64,000 nt of DNA, from NCBI GenBank assembly GCA_032164295.1, contig JAJHTX010000004.1, positions 1,426,001 through 1,490,000 on the forward strand, read 5' to 3'. Of the stretch, positions 45,606-58,857 are shown piece after piece. Position 1 is the first letter of the stretch. Every line of letters starts with the position of its first letter. A program made the position numbers and the translations under genes. Below the pieces are notes generated by a model. It saw nothing but the letters and a program-made list of their open reading frames with translations, did not search any database and was not told the origin of the DNA. The DNA is from Inonotus obliquus. Its lineage: Eukaryota; Basidiomycota; Agaricomycetes; Hymenochaetales; Hymenochaetaceae.

Positions 45606-47251
45606 TCACTTCTTGCGCCTTCGTTCGTTCGGATTCTTTCTTCCATAGCCGATGACGGGCATTCCATCAGGTCCAACAGCAGTCCGACCATCTGGGAACC
45701 GCCTGCCTTTGCCTCCAGCACCTACACTCAGCATCTCCGGAACCCAATCCGGATCCATCCAATTGCCAAGTTTAATTCCAGTATTCTCTCCACCTTTTGC
45801 GGCAGCCAAAGACTGTTGAACAATCCTCTTTTCCTCTCTCTGCCGTCGACCTTCTTCCCGTTTCATTGCACGCATATATTCTGTCTGGTCCTCGCGTAAT
45901 ATAAGACCTTCCCCTGTACCCTTCTTCGCAGAACCTGGTTTAGGGGCCGGGATAGAGTATTTCGTCCCTCGTGTACGATAGACAAAGTTCTTTTTGAGGT
46001 GTACTTCTAGTGCTGGTGAAGAATCGTCTGCTGTGGGTGATTTTACTGTAACGGATGTTCGTAAGAGCGATGGATTGCCACAGGTTGGGCAGAATTTCTT
46101 GGACGGGTCTGTACAGATTCTATGAATCAATTGAGTAAAAGCAGAACTTGCAATGACAGGAAGAGTTTCGACATACTTGAAACAAGCATGGCACCTAAGT
46201 ACCCAGGTCTTCACTTTGTCAATCCTCTTCCCTTCGATTCCGACAAGATTCAGATTCATCTGAAGCAAGACGTTTTGCATTGCAAAGTCTGCAGTCATGC
46301 AGCCAACAGCAATCTGCTCTGGTGGTCCGTTACCGGCACCATTACGGCCGCCGTGTTTCCCTCGACCTTTTCCACAACGCTTCTTTCCAGGGACGGTTGA
46401 AAAGAGATCGGAAGGATCGGAAGACGGGAACAAGTCAAGTGCCCTGGACTTGTACAATTCAACGTTGTCAGGTGTGATCCATTCGCCTTCGCCATCATCT
46501 TCGTCCGAAGGATCATCAAAGAGAGGAGCCGCTTCGGCAGGTTTGGTGTCTGAAGAAATCGCCTCAGTTTTCTGGTCCGCTTTGGGATTGGTAGAAGTCG
46601 AATCATCTGAAATGGGCTTAAGAACGACATTGAGAGGGTCCTGTTGAACGCCGTCGTCCTCTTCCTCTCCCTTTGAGATGGATGGAGGAGGTCCTTCCGC
46701 ATGCTCTTCAGTTGTCGCACCCTCCTGAGGTGCAGATTCATCATTCAATCCAGCCTCATCCTTCTGAACTTCCACTGTACCAGAGTCAGACCTGTCCTGC
46801 ACCTCCGAAGCCTGAACGTTCGACGACTCTTCGCGCCCCAAGCCTTCTGTATGTTCTTCTGCAGCCTTCTTCTCCGACTCCGACTTCTCCTGCTTATCCA
46901 ACGCAAGCGTCAAGGCAAGGACACACAAATCCGCATGGGAAAGCACCGAATAGTCTCCTGTCTTCTTCGCGAACTGTATTACTGGACACGTCGTCAACGG
47001 AGAAAACCTCAGCCTAATGAGACAAGCCTCGTACCTTGTGAGAGCGATGTAGCATCAGGTTCCCGCACCTCTATCTTAACGCCTGCCAGTAAACCCAGTT
47101 TCTCAAAGTGCTCTCGTGCATTCTTGTCTTTGAGCTCAGACAGAACTTGAGGAACAGTCAGATAACGTTCCGCCAATCCACGTAGAGGAGAAAGCGACAA
47201 TAAAGGACCGGCATCCAGGACGAGATTCTTGCACGACGGTTCCGTCCCCAT
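45606..47251 (-). CDS. NOB1: 20S pre-rRNA D-site endonuclease NOB1
   Basis: PIN-domain nuclease that makes the 3' end of 18S rRNA in the cytoplasm on pre-40S particles. Exons 47035-47251 and 45606-46981 give 530 residues. PIN acidic residues are visible: Asp in LVLDAGPLL, Glu in LTVPQVLSELKDKNAREH, and Asp in YSVLSHADLCVLALTLAL. A long acidic Ser/Glu-rich insert follows (about residues 110-260), with SDEDDGEGEWITPDN near its end. The zinc ribbon is CHACFKYV paired with CPTCGNPSLLRTSV. The basic C-terminus (GRKNPNERRRKK) and GTKYSIPAPKPG are typical of NOB1. The start is the ATG giving MGTEPSCKN; an upstream in-frame extension lacks support. Confidence 0.93.
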
Positions 47252-47506
47252 GACTCGAGAAATTTTTTGGACAGGTGAGTAGCGGAGGGATAACCTCAAA
47301 AACTATGAAGCATTGAAATTTTAAGTTTACGATCTTATTTTAGCATGCGTGAGAATTATTGATCTTTTTTAGACACAGAGGCTTTTTCTGTCTTTCGGGA
47401 TGTGAATCCGAAGATTCGGAAGAAATGCATACACCCAGACTAGAGTGTTCGCTCTCTCCCAGTATCTCCATCCCTCTTCATCACCCTAAGCTATTCAGTA
47501 CCCCCA
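47252..47506. promoter_or_regulatory. Divergent promoter of NOB1 and LEU2
   Basis: 255 bp between divergent start codons. The plus-strand side just before the LEU2 ATG is C/T-rich (47458-47490), as is common in fungal promoters. No Leu3-type CCGG-N4-CCGG site was noticed. Confidence 0.4.
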
Positions 47507-48868
<1,362 letters not shown>

Positions 48869-49987
48869 AGAGTAGAGGAGGATATGTATGCGGAAATTGA
48901 ATAGAATAGGAAGGAAATCTCTTTGGCGACGCGTGGTGATCCGTGAATTGATCCGTGATGAGTAAAAGGCGTTTCGGGTGATATTAGTCAGCGAATTGTT
49001 ATCTCCGCTGATTTGCGTGTGTGTGATGAGTGATCCTATGGTTGCCCGCCGCTTCACAGTTCCCGCTAGACTAACCCCAGTCGCTCTTTCCCCATCTCGG
49101 TCCCTTTTCTTCTCTCTCTACAACCTCAACTCAGTTGTTCAGTCTATTCCATCCCTTCCCCCCGCCAGCTGGTTCCCCTCCGGCATCCCGCCGCGGCGGG
49201 CAAGCTCTTTATTCACGATGCCCGTCATGCTCCTCGTTATACTCCTTGCTTTATTCGCCCTCCCATGTGCTCTCATGCCCGAACAGGTCTGGAAGGTTTT
49301 CAATGCTGGAGACGATGATTATGGTCTGCGTGATATCAACCTAGTTGCCCTCAGTGAGCCCTCCTATCTGGTCTCCTTGATATCTGGGCATCGTTTCTGA
49401 ATGAATAATTCCTTTTCATCGTGTTCAAAAATCGTCTGACTATAATAAAAACTCAATCGATGCATATGCTTCTTCGCCTTCCGTTTCGCGCCGTTATCAG
49501 GGAATCCCGTGCGCGAATCTGGTCCCCCAGTTTGTATGGCAAAGTTGATTATGCTTCGGCATAAGGTGCGTCCTGTCGTTCGTTTCTCCTCGGTCCAATG
49601 ATTCAAAGTTTACTTTTCAAAGATAAACCAAAGTGGTACTAAGAAGCGAAGTCGATCAGTTCAGCTACGCCATACTCGTTCTATCTCACGCATGAATACC
49701 ATGCTTCCTCAACGACCTCGGGCTTTCTCGTGGATGAAATTCGGGAAACGAATGCATTGACGGGTGCGGTGCTCCGTGATACCCACAACACAGCACTAGC
49801 GATGTACTAGCAATCTAAAATCTGTTGGAATATAGGGATATTTGTGTTGTCTTTCAATGTTATTGGATTTATGATCAATTCTAATGAATAATTTATTCCG
49901 CGTCTCGAAAAAGCATGATATGTAGCGAAATTACTTGAAGCTATAGATACGTTGGAGATGGGATGGACTACAATGACTTCGGCCAGT
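48869..49987. other. Convergent region with no firm gene
   Basis: About 1.1 kb between the LEU2 stop and the MRC1 stop. The plus strand has a C/T-rich tract at 49070-49200 resembling a fungal core promoter, followed by a short Met-led frame listed separately. The rest (49620-49987) is AT-rich with no frame. Confidence 0.4.
49218..49400 (+). CDS. Possible small membrane or secreted peptide
   Basis: An ATG right after a pyrimidine-rich tract opens 60 codons starting with a hydrophobic segment (MPVMLLVILLALFALPCALM) that could be a signal peptide or one membrane helix, then KVFNAGDDDYGLRDINLVAL. A GTGAGC donor after LVAL and a CAG near 49480 would allow a second exon, but three alternative frames read on and I cannot choose. 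No family recognised. Coordinates are the unspliced frame. Confidence 0.28.
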   Translation: MPVMLLVILLALFALPCALMPEQVWKVFNAGDDDYGLRDINLVALSEPSYLVSLISGHRF

Positions 49988-52900
49988 CTATGGCGCGAAA
50001 CGGCTGTGCCTGTCGGAGACAGATGCTAGTACACTGCTCATCTTGGTGACTTTGCGTCGGACGGGCTGCTTGGAATTGTCTTGTCGGCTCGACGCGCTCT
50101 TTAACCTAAGCCCATTATTGTGCCGAGGTGCCTTGGGTCCATGACCGGTGATAGCACCGCGCATACCTCCAGTGCCAACATTGCGACCACTCTGCTCTTT
50201 TCTCCATGCGGCAAGCTGGGCTGCTTGTTCGTCGCTTAGTTTGGTTGGCTTTCTCGGAAGCTAGATATTAAAGTTAGCTACATAACCCAAACAATGATTA
50301 GCAGGAGAGCATACAGCATCGTCAAGTTCAGGAACATCTGCTCGTCCAAAGACAGGTCGTCGCACAGCCATTCTCTTCGGCCTGTCATCGACCTCCTTGA
50401 CCCGGAATTCATCATCACTACTTGCAAGTGCATCGGCCCATGTCACATCCTCAGGGTCAAACACCTGAAGTTGCTGCAAACTGGTCAGCTCGCAGGACAT
50501 GTAAACAACTTAGGAAAACGCACATTAAGCCCGCTCTTATTCTGACGAGCAATTTCGCGTAACTGTTCCCGAACGTCTGTCGCTGAAACAGTTTCTGGTT
50601 CCTCAACCCCATCATTCTCATCTTCATTCATCTCATCGTTAGCCAAGTGCGAAAAGTCGTCGGTGTCCTCCTCTTGTATATCGCGCTGATACGCTTCATA
50701 AAAGACGCGAGATTTTTCGTCCTTTTCTATAAACAACGTCAAAAACATCAAGAGTTATCGGTAAAGTAGCTGTACGTACTCAGATCCTCGAGTTTATCGC
50801 CTTGTATTCTTCGCTTCTTGTGCATGCGCCGACGGAGTCGACGTGCTTCATCGTCTTCGTCTTCATCCGACTCGCTATCGTCCACGGCTAAACCACCACG
50901 ACGTTTACCACGAAATTTTCCTTCAATGGCAGCTTGATGGTACTTCTCTAGAGCTGCATCGTCCTCCTCTAGATGTTCTCTTTTGACGACAAATGAGCAT
51001 CAAACTTGCTCTGAAGGGCCCGCACTTACTTGACTTTCTCGAGCACTTTTTCTTCCGCAATAGCTTGAGCATCCATTGCAGCATCGTCAATCAGATTTTC
51101 CACGACTGCATCTGGGTGATCCTCATCACTCTCTTCGTCATCCTCTCTCGCGAGCTGCCCAAATCCAAACATCTCATCTTCGTCTGACTCCACTGCCTCT
51201 CCTTCGACAAAGTTTGATTTGCCGAGCTTTTTCTCCGTCCTCTTTTGCTTTCTCGCCGCTTCTAGCATCCTTGAGAAAGCATTGGAAGACTGGTCCATAG
51301 GCAGCGGGGAGCGCTGGATATCGTCAACAAAGGAATCCGCTCGACCCTTTCCTTTTATCAAACGGGTAAGGCGTTGCTGGGAAGGACTTATGGTTTCACC
51401 ATCGAGAGAGAGCGTGCTGAGAGGTAAACGCTTCGTCGTTGAGGGCGGGAAGGCTCCCGCTTGAACCCGTGAAGGTGTCCAGGATCGATACACCAACGGA
51501 GTGGACCCTTCGGGTCTTGTCTGTGTCAACAGCCTAGAGGAACAGTAACTCAGCCAGGCGTGTGGTCTAGAAATGCTCGACGCACCCATTTTCAGAGACA
51601 TAAAGCTCTTGCTTACTGCGAGAGGAAGTAGGGCTTAGACTGGCCTCCTTCATAACGAAATCTTGCTCCTTCTCGAAAACCGCATCTGCCCGCCGTCGAA
51701 CCTGGGTTGTAACCTCGAGAGCGGGTTGCAGCTTTGTATCGAGAGTCAGGGATAGCTCATCATTGTAGACAAATTTCCTCGGTTGTTTCTTCAGAGTCAT
51801 GCAATTGTGATTAGATTACGGATAATGAGTAGAAGAGAAGAGCCTGCCTTCGTCTCAGGCGAAACGCTACCGGAGTTTGGTCTCACTGATCTTGGTGGTT
51901 CCTTATTGACGCGTAGACGAAATGCTGGCTGAAGGGCTCCCGTTGAGGGAGCATCCATGCATACGCCCTCTCCGTCATTGAAAAGTTGCGTAAAGCCCCC
52001 TGCGCTTCCATCGAATGCCGGTCGAAGGGAGGCTGGGCTTGATCTAGCAGAATGGGAACCTCTTGATTTGGGCGTCTTAGGACTCGTGACCGAAGGCGGT
52101 GAACGAAGAACGAACAGATCATCAAGGTCGCTCATCCTTCTAACTTGCAGAGGTCTACGAACGCTTTGCATGCCATCATCCTCATCCGCAGCAGGGGACA
52201 GAGGCAGATGCCGACCAATGTCCTCAGGGCTGAAAGCTCCACTGCGCAGTCGGCTTCTAAAAAGCGGTCTAATTGATGGCACACGTTCGACAGGCACGGT
52301 GTTTTCTTTATCGTCACCGCTATCGATGGCCGGTGGTACGTTATTCTCTTTGTTTTCTTCGTCGAGTCCACATTCGGAGGACGGTTCGCTTCCTTGACCG
52401 ATGCCGCCAACAATCAAGGATGTCTCTGGAACGAGAATTCTACCTCTGCCCTGCTGTTGCGTCTCTTCACTTTCGGAATCTGAAATAACTAGCAGATTAT
52501 TTATTCGTCTTGCATGATGGGACGGGAGATTAAGGTCTTCATCCTCTGTGGCCTCGACCTGATCGTCTGGCGCGGTCACTTCCTCACTGAGTGTGGTAGT
52601 ATCTTCCATCTTAAATGTAGAGTCCCCCGCCTCTTCCTCATCAGAATGCCTAACACTTCGATGACTAGAAGGGCTCATTGAGCCATATCGTTCCGGTTGC
52701 CACTCTCCGCCGTCATCATCTTCCAGATCTGAATCAGTCCGTCCCGTGTCTTCTCCGCGGTCCTTTCCGTCATCATGCCGTCTTTTAAGTGCCAGGTCTT
52801 CCGCAAGGTGGTCAAGTGAAAGAGGTTCACTTGAAAGAGTTGCACGTTGTTTCCCGATGAGCTTCCCTCCACGTCGCTTCCACTCTTCCTCCTTCTCCTT

Positions 52901-54474
52901 CGTCAGTTGCATACTCTGCTTCGTTGCTTTGCTAAGCATCACTGTTTGCAGGTCGCGGTGATCCAGAGCTGCTCTAGGTCGTCGCGTGTCTCGGTGTGTG
53001 AATACCGGTATAGCAGCTACCTTTAACGCAGCATCGCCCTGACTGCTTTCGAATACTTGTGACAAGGAATGTCTTGAAGATCCCATGCGGAAACCGGCAA
53101 CACCTGCAAGGCGTTTTTCAAGCGAAGACGAGGACTTCGGCGGTTCAGCTGCTGTTACTTTAACATCTGCCACAATTTCGAGGTCGTCATCATCGGAACT
53201 GAAGGCAGAAGCAAGGGTTCTCGATGTCTCAAGGACTCGTCGCTTTGCCGCGGCCAAACGATTCTTGCGCTGAGCTTCTTCCGCCTGTTTCGTTTCGTTA
53301 TCTACTCCTGTCGTTTGGCGTACGTCAAGCATGTCGTCGTCCGATGCGTACTGATCACGAGATGGCTCCGCCTTTGGCTCCATTTCTGTAGTTGCATCCA
53401 CAGTATTAGGCGACGATGTGAACTCCTGAATGGGATCTGACGAAGCAACACATAATTTCGTTTCTGATAGCAACTGTCGTTGCCTGGATATTCACGTGTA
53501 AGAATAATGAATGTACCAGGCATGATGACTTACTGTACGCTCTTCAGAAGATGCTCTACTGTATACAGCTCAGCTCGCTTAGTTAAGGAAACCTTCTGAT
53601 CAGCCATCATACGCGCGTGAGCTTTCTTTGACTCTTTCTCCTCTTTCTTGCTCAATTTCTAAGTAGCGCATGAGTTAACCCATCCAGAGCATGAGACAAC
53701 GTCGAATGGTACCTTAATTTTGTTTGATTGTTCTTTCTTTTTACTGCTTCCGCCTTTCCGATCGATTTCGCGTTGTTTCATTCCCCCCATTTCATTTATC
53801 ACACCACAGTCTTTATGAGTAGGAGACGAAATTGGTTTCCCTTCATGTACGTGTCCGTGTTCATAATCCGGAAGTGAAGGCGTTCGCCCAATACCAGCTT
53901 GAGATCCTTTAGCTGGACGGTTTTGCGCAGCCATCTCGGTAGGTGAGGATCCATCTACCAGCTCTCCAGCTTCAGCCGATTCAGAGAAACGCTGGAAAAG
54001 TTTTCCATTGGTAAACTTTGGTTCACTCGAACCAGGAGATGGGGGATCGGATTGAGACGACAACGGGGGAATCGAAGCTGAGAAAAGTGCTTCGTCACGC
54101 AAGCCTGAGGAATCATCCTCTGTAGACGGTGAGCGTGCAAAGCTACTATCTTTGTCAAATAGCTCATCTGCAATTTTACGCGTGGGTCGATTTGGCACCT
54201 CTAGATCCTCCTCATCGAACTGTTTGTCGATTAAAGCGAGCTTCTCTTTCCAGCCGAACGTGTCTGACGCGTCATTTGACAAACTTTCACCGGATTCGAG
54301 TCTCCCCACTACCTCCGAAGGTTCAAGACGCGTCTGGGGGAAAGTTATAGTGGGGTCCGTAACGATAGACGCGTCGGTGGCCTCCCTCTTCCTACCATAC
54401 GTCCGCTTAACCTTGGTGACTGGCTCTCGCGATTCCTGATCAGCATGAGGCGAGCTTTTCTGTCCTTCATCCAT
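49988..54474 (-). CDS. MRC1: Mediator of replication checkpoint MRC1 (claspin homologue)
   Basis: Fork-associated adaptor that passes ATR/Mec1 signals to the Chk2-type kinase. A multi-exon gene. The first large exon is 53713-54474, starting MDEGQKSSPHADQ (an upstream in-frame extension has no ATG). A short exon (about 53535-53660) encodes KLSKKEEKESKKAHARMMAD and ends KRAELYTVEHLLKSVQ. A long exon lies between about 51830 and 53485, and several smaller ones end at the TAG at 49988. Signature region: MRC1-like domain near 50770-50980 with RGKRRGGLAVDDSESDEDED and RRLRRRMHKKRR, followed by EKDEKSRVFYEAYQRDIQEE. The chain is mostly disordered, acidic and Ser-rich with several SQ/TQ sites. The C-terminal KVTKMSSVLASVSDRHSRFA is family-like. 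Internal exon borders are approximate. Confidence 0.86.
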
Positions 54475-54702
54475 GAGTGGAGAAGACTCGAGAATGTTGA
54501 GTGGTCGGGGTGGTATGTTCCTCAACGCGATTTGTTGGATGGATGGATGGTAACTACAATTACGTGACGTGCCATATTACGCGCCTTAGGTCATATATTC
54601 ACACGCTTTAATCATTCATCATTGATCGTCAGCGCAAACGTCCTCAAGTTTCGTGCCAGCACCGTTTCTCCCATCTTTCTTTCCCTCTTCACGTATTTGA
54701 CA
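54475..54702. promoter_or_regulatory. Divergent promoter of MRC1 and the SDR gene
   Basis: 228 bp between divergent start codons. It contains an ACGCG phrase (MluI-box-like core) at about 54589-54593, a motif known from replication-gene promoters in yeasts. A single 5-bp match is weak. Confidence 0.35.
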
Positions 54703-56376
54703 ATGACCTCTGTTGACCGGAGTGCACCGTCCCAAGTCTTTGATAATTTCGATGTTGACTTAATCGTCAAAGTGCTAATTCAAACGGTCTTCAGTTGAGC
54801 ACCTTGATTCTCAACCGTCTTTCGAGCTAATCATGTATTTCGGTTCGCAGGTCCTTTTTTCATCTTCTTCATTCCAGTATTCTTCAGGTTTCAGGGCTTG
54901 GAGTTCAGCTCTCCGGTGTTTATCTATTCTGCTATTTATTTCATCTTTGTTTCTGTCTTCTGTAAGTGTTCAGGAGAATCGTCGATTACTTGGTGCTGAC
55001 GTACCGAAGGGGCACTCAAATGGTTTTCTCGTCTATACAGAAATGGGGGCAACCTTTTCTTTGCTCCAGAGCGGTTTGATTGGGGAGAGCAGGTAGTGGT
55101 GATAACAGGAGGTTGGTTTCCGTTATTTGGCCTTATGAAGCTTGGCTATAACACGAAGAATAGGCTCGTCTGGAATAGGAGAGTTGATCGCAAACACGCT
55201 GGCCGTGCGCAACGTGACGACCGTTGTTCTGGATGTGAATCCAATTGTGACAGAAAACTGTGAATCCGAAAGTAATAACCATTTTGATCAATCTGACGGG
55301 GCTTTGGTAGATAACATAACCTTCTATAAGTGCAACGTGTCAAAGTGGGAAGAAGTAGAAGCTGTGTCAAAGCAAATCATTGACGAGGTATGTCTCTTTC
55401 ATCTCAGCAAAGAAAGGTTAGAGCTCATCTTTCAAGATTGGACACCCTACTATCCTCATCAATAACGTGGGTGTCGTGCAAGGCAAACTACTTCTTGATT
55501 TGACTCCTGATGACGTGAAGCAGTATGCTCAAATATCAACCTTTATCAACTCGCGATGCCATCTAACCGTCTCCTTAGAACCTTCGATGTGAATGTACTC
55601 TCGCACTTCTGGACGCTCAAGGCCTTCCTTCCGGAGATGATCAAGCGGAAATCAGGGCATATTGTACGCAGATACTTGTCTATCTGCTGAGGCTTCGACT
55701 TATACCTTCGCGTAGGTTACAATGTCATCCGTCCTCGGCTTAGTGGGAGTTGCACAGATGTGTAGGTTCTTTTAAAATCAATGACTGAAGTGTACCTAAC
55801 ACGCAGCGTCAAATAGCCGATTATTCCGCGTCCAAAGCAGCCCTTGTGAACCTCTCCGAGTCGCTCCGATATGAGCTGGACAAACGGTGCATTGGACAGT
55901 TGACATGAATTCTGAATCTTTGTTGACATTCAGACCCGTTTACTAGATACAAGGCTCCGAATGTCAGGACTACACTAGTACTTGCAGGGCATACGATGAC
56001 GCCGATGTTCTCAAAGGCAAACTTGCCTACTTCCTGGTTTCACAAGTTCTTCGCTCCTTCTCTTCCTCCGTACGCCATTGCGAAGGCCATTATTGCCGCT
56101 ATCGATGATCAAGAGTCTAGAACGATTTTCTTGCCGTTTTACGCTCATTTTGTCAGATGGGTGACAGTATTACCAAGTTATCTTCGGGACCTGTTTCAAT
56201 GGGTACGTGATTACTTTTTTTGTATGCGTTAATTGCTATTCACATTTCTGCGTCATCAGATGTCTGAAGCAGACTATGCTATGAAAGGGTTTGTCAAAGT
56301 ATCAGGAAGGAGGTCGGAAGAAGGCCCACTTGACTCAGTTGAACAGGGTGACAATAAACGAGCAAAGTCCACTTGA
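54703..56376 (+). CDS. Membrane-anchored short-chain dehydrogenase/reductase
   Basis: Classical SDR resembling retinol / 17-beta-hydroxysteroid dehydrogenase 11-type enzymes of ER or lipid droplets; the substrate is unknown. Ten exons (54703-54793, 54851-54961, 55010-55111, 55164-55387, 55437-55522, 55579-55663, 55716-55761, 55817-55886, 55947-56202, 56260-56376) give 395 residues. N-terminal hydrophobic part: SPFFIFFIPVFFRFQG, then IYSAIYFIFVSVFW. Cofactor motif TGGSSGIGE is created by the splice at 55111/55164. Next come LDVN with the acidic strand end, LINNVGVVQGK (NNAG variant), MSSVLGLVG with the catalytic Ser, and YSASKAALVNLSESL with Tyr and Lys. The tail is basic/acidic. The start is the first ATG, giving MTSVDRSAPS. 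Confidence 0.9.
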
Positions 56377-56715
56377 AGACAGTCTCAAAATCAGGTTTGA
56401 CATAGACAAAAACAATTCTTGGAGAGTAATTGTTGAGTAGTGGATAACCGGGAATGTACTGCTGGATCTAATTGTCGTATTGACTTTGAATGGTTTCGGA
56501 CGAGGTGTAGAAGGGGCAATAGCTGTGCCGAGCGGTGTTGTGGTTGTGGCAATCAATAAAGTCACGTGAGACTGCCTTTTTCGATAAAGCTTCTCTCGTT
56601 TTGCGTCTCCTCTCCAACAAACATCCCTGCACTCGTCCGACAGTCGACTTCATAGGCGCTCATCCTTTGCGACCCAACTGCAGTGGCAAAGGACCAAGAA
56701 AGAACTTTAGCCACG
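56377..56715. other. Intergenic, promoter of the cyclin gene
   Basis: About 340 bp between tandem plus-strand genes. It contains a CACGTG-like site (CACGTGA at 56563), the core bound by Pho4-type factors. Given the gene downstream this is curious but could be chance. No protein-like frame. Confidence 0.35.
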
Positions 56716-58417
56716 ATGCTCGCCTTAGCCGCACCGCCATTACATGACCACTCATCCTCTCACAACGCCCCTGTTACCACAGGGAAGACACCCATCGTCC
56801 GCTCAAAACTAATTGCACGTCGGGCTCCGTCATCCGCGTCTTTAAATTCTACTGGCCTAGTCTCCTCGACGGCACCCTTGTCTTCATCATCCGCGTCGAC
56901 TTCGTCAAGTAGCACTGCTGTTCCGCACAACTCGCGGTCGAGTTTGGTCATATCGCACATTCGTTCAGAGCCGTCTCTCTCAGCAAAGCGCGGAGCTTCG
57001 CCACCAAAGTCTTCCCAGCCGAAGTTGGTTGACTTGGAGGCACAACAAAGACCAGTACAGTCGACTATCCCTTCGATGCCGGCCTCGTCACCGGCTAAAG
57101 ACGATGTCATATCCGATATCCAATCGTACCCGACTCCAGAACTCTTGCGTGTGCTTGCGGCCCTCTTGACCTCGATCGCAACCGCGAACGACGGGCATCC
57201 ATCCAGGTCTAACCAGACGGCCTCGCGTTCGTCGTCTAACGTCGACCATCCTCCAGTCTGGGAATCACTTTTCACCGCATCACGCACGGCCCTCTCAACA
57301 ACTTCGTCATCTTTGACCTTCCACGCACGGAATATACCATCAATCTCACTCCAAGCATATTTACTCCGCATTCTTCGTTACTGTCCGACGACAAACGAGG
57401 TTTTCCTATCACTTATAGTATACTTCGACCGGATGTCTAAACTGGCACAAGAGGCAACAGGCCACCGCCTTGTCATTGACTCTTACAACGTCCATCGACT
57501 GGTGATTGCAGGAGTTACTGTGGCTAGCAAGTTTTTCAGTGACGTGTTCTACACAAATTCTCGATACGCTAGAGTGAGTCTTTTTTCTTACCCTGTTTAC
57601 TACCCTTTATTCCTTATTTGTACTGTTTATTAAACGGGGCAAATGGCGGATTTTTCCATGACCCCAGCCACAGAACTATCCTTCTTGATGTTTACCTTAC
57701 ACGTGTGACAATTGAATAAATACTGACTCTCCCTTGCTTTAGGTGGGCGGACTTCCACAAGCGGAACTGAACCAACTCGAGCAGCAATTCTTGCTACTTA
57801 ACGATTTCCGCCTTTCAATCTCTCCCGAAGAAATGAAGGATTATTGGCAACAACTAATGGACTTCTCTGAAATCCTAGAAAAGGCTGAAGGCCAAGCAGC
57901 AGCAGCAGCAGCAGCACAAGAGATCGCTGCCGCGTCGGGTGTATCCGTGTCGGCATCCCGACCTTTACATAGCATGGGTGCCTATGATGCTTTCGGAGGT
58001 CCGGTCGTTGGCGACAACTCTGATGGTAATCAGACACGAACTCAACAACGTAACACCACACCTAAACGTTATCGATCTGCTGATGTACAAATCGTCGAAC
58101 GTCGTTCAACAACGGTTGAGGAACAGGAGGAGAGGGATCAGGAAAGTAGTGTTTGTTCGGAGACGGAGACGGATGCTGAGACAGACGATGAACCGACGAT
58201 TCGCCCTGCACATTCGTGTGCTTCGTCTGATACCCAGAGTCTATTCAGTAATGATGCGAGCGACGATGGTGTGGATCGGGAGGACTACGGAGGGAAAGAT
58301 ACTGGATCGACACGTGATGAACCGCATAGTCGTCCGCCACATCATCATCGGTGGAATAGTACTGCATCTTCGGTGCATTCGTCAACAGACGGGGATAGGC
58401 TCATGACCAGCCCGTAG
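56716..58417 (+). CDS. Pho80-like cyclin
   Basis: Cyclin of the PHO80/PCL type that would partner a Pho85-like CDK in phosphate or cell-cycle control. Exons 56716-57573 and 57743-58417 give 510 residues. The start is the first true ATG (MLALAAPPLHDH). Residues 1-130 are Ser/Thr/Ala-rich and disordered. The cyclin box runs from about 140 to 320: PELLRVLAALLTSIATAND, FHARNIPSISLQAYLLRILR, EVFLSLIVYFDRMSK, VIDSYNVHRLVIAGVTVASK, and after the intron VGGLPQAELNQLEQQFLLLN with DFRLSI. A poly-Ala run (GCA repeats near 57898) and a long acidic/Ser-rich tail follow. Compared with PHO80 of yeast (about 290 residues) it has long additions at both ends. Confidence 0.9.
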
Positions 58418-58857
58418 ACGATAGAAAGCGCGGGTTCATTGGCCTTTTAGATACCTTTCATTCTTCTGTACGTCTGTTTGTTCTCTTCAATTCGTTCCTG
58501 TCACAAATCTTGATCCATCTCGATTTTATTATTGTTCACTCAGGCACGGCTTCTCTCTCTCTCTTTCATGTACTCATGTACGACTACTTTACACTCCTTA
58601 ATGTGCATTCTATTCGGACAGTACATATATCCATATTCGTCACAATCCAGGTCTGCCTTCATGATGTACTGCTTTATGTATGTATCCTAGGCCTTCCTAA
58701 CTTTGTTCTTCGTCACAATGCTCTTCAACGAGTGGATGCTTTGCGTGAGACTACAAAAAGATATTTTGCAACCTTATGAGACACATATGACGCGCAAGCC
58801 GCTTGAATATATCGTAGACCGATGAAAAGGATTGCCGCATCTTGACCCATTCAGCCG
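58418..58857. other. Convergent 3' region
   Basis: About 440 bp between the stops of the cyclin and GLC3. T-rich; a plus-strand frame 58510-58779 exists but is hydrophobic by T-richness alone. Confidence 0.4.

Noticed and set aside
58510..58779. Plus-strand 89-codon frame after the cyclin gene
   Set aside because: Hydrophobic only because the region is T-rich; located in a convergent 3' region.
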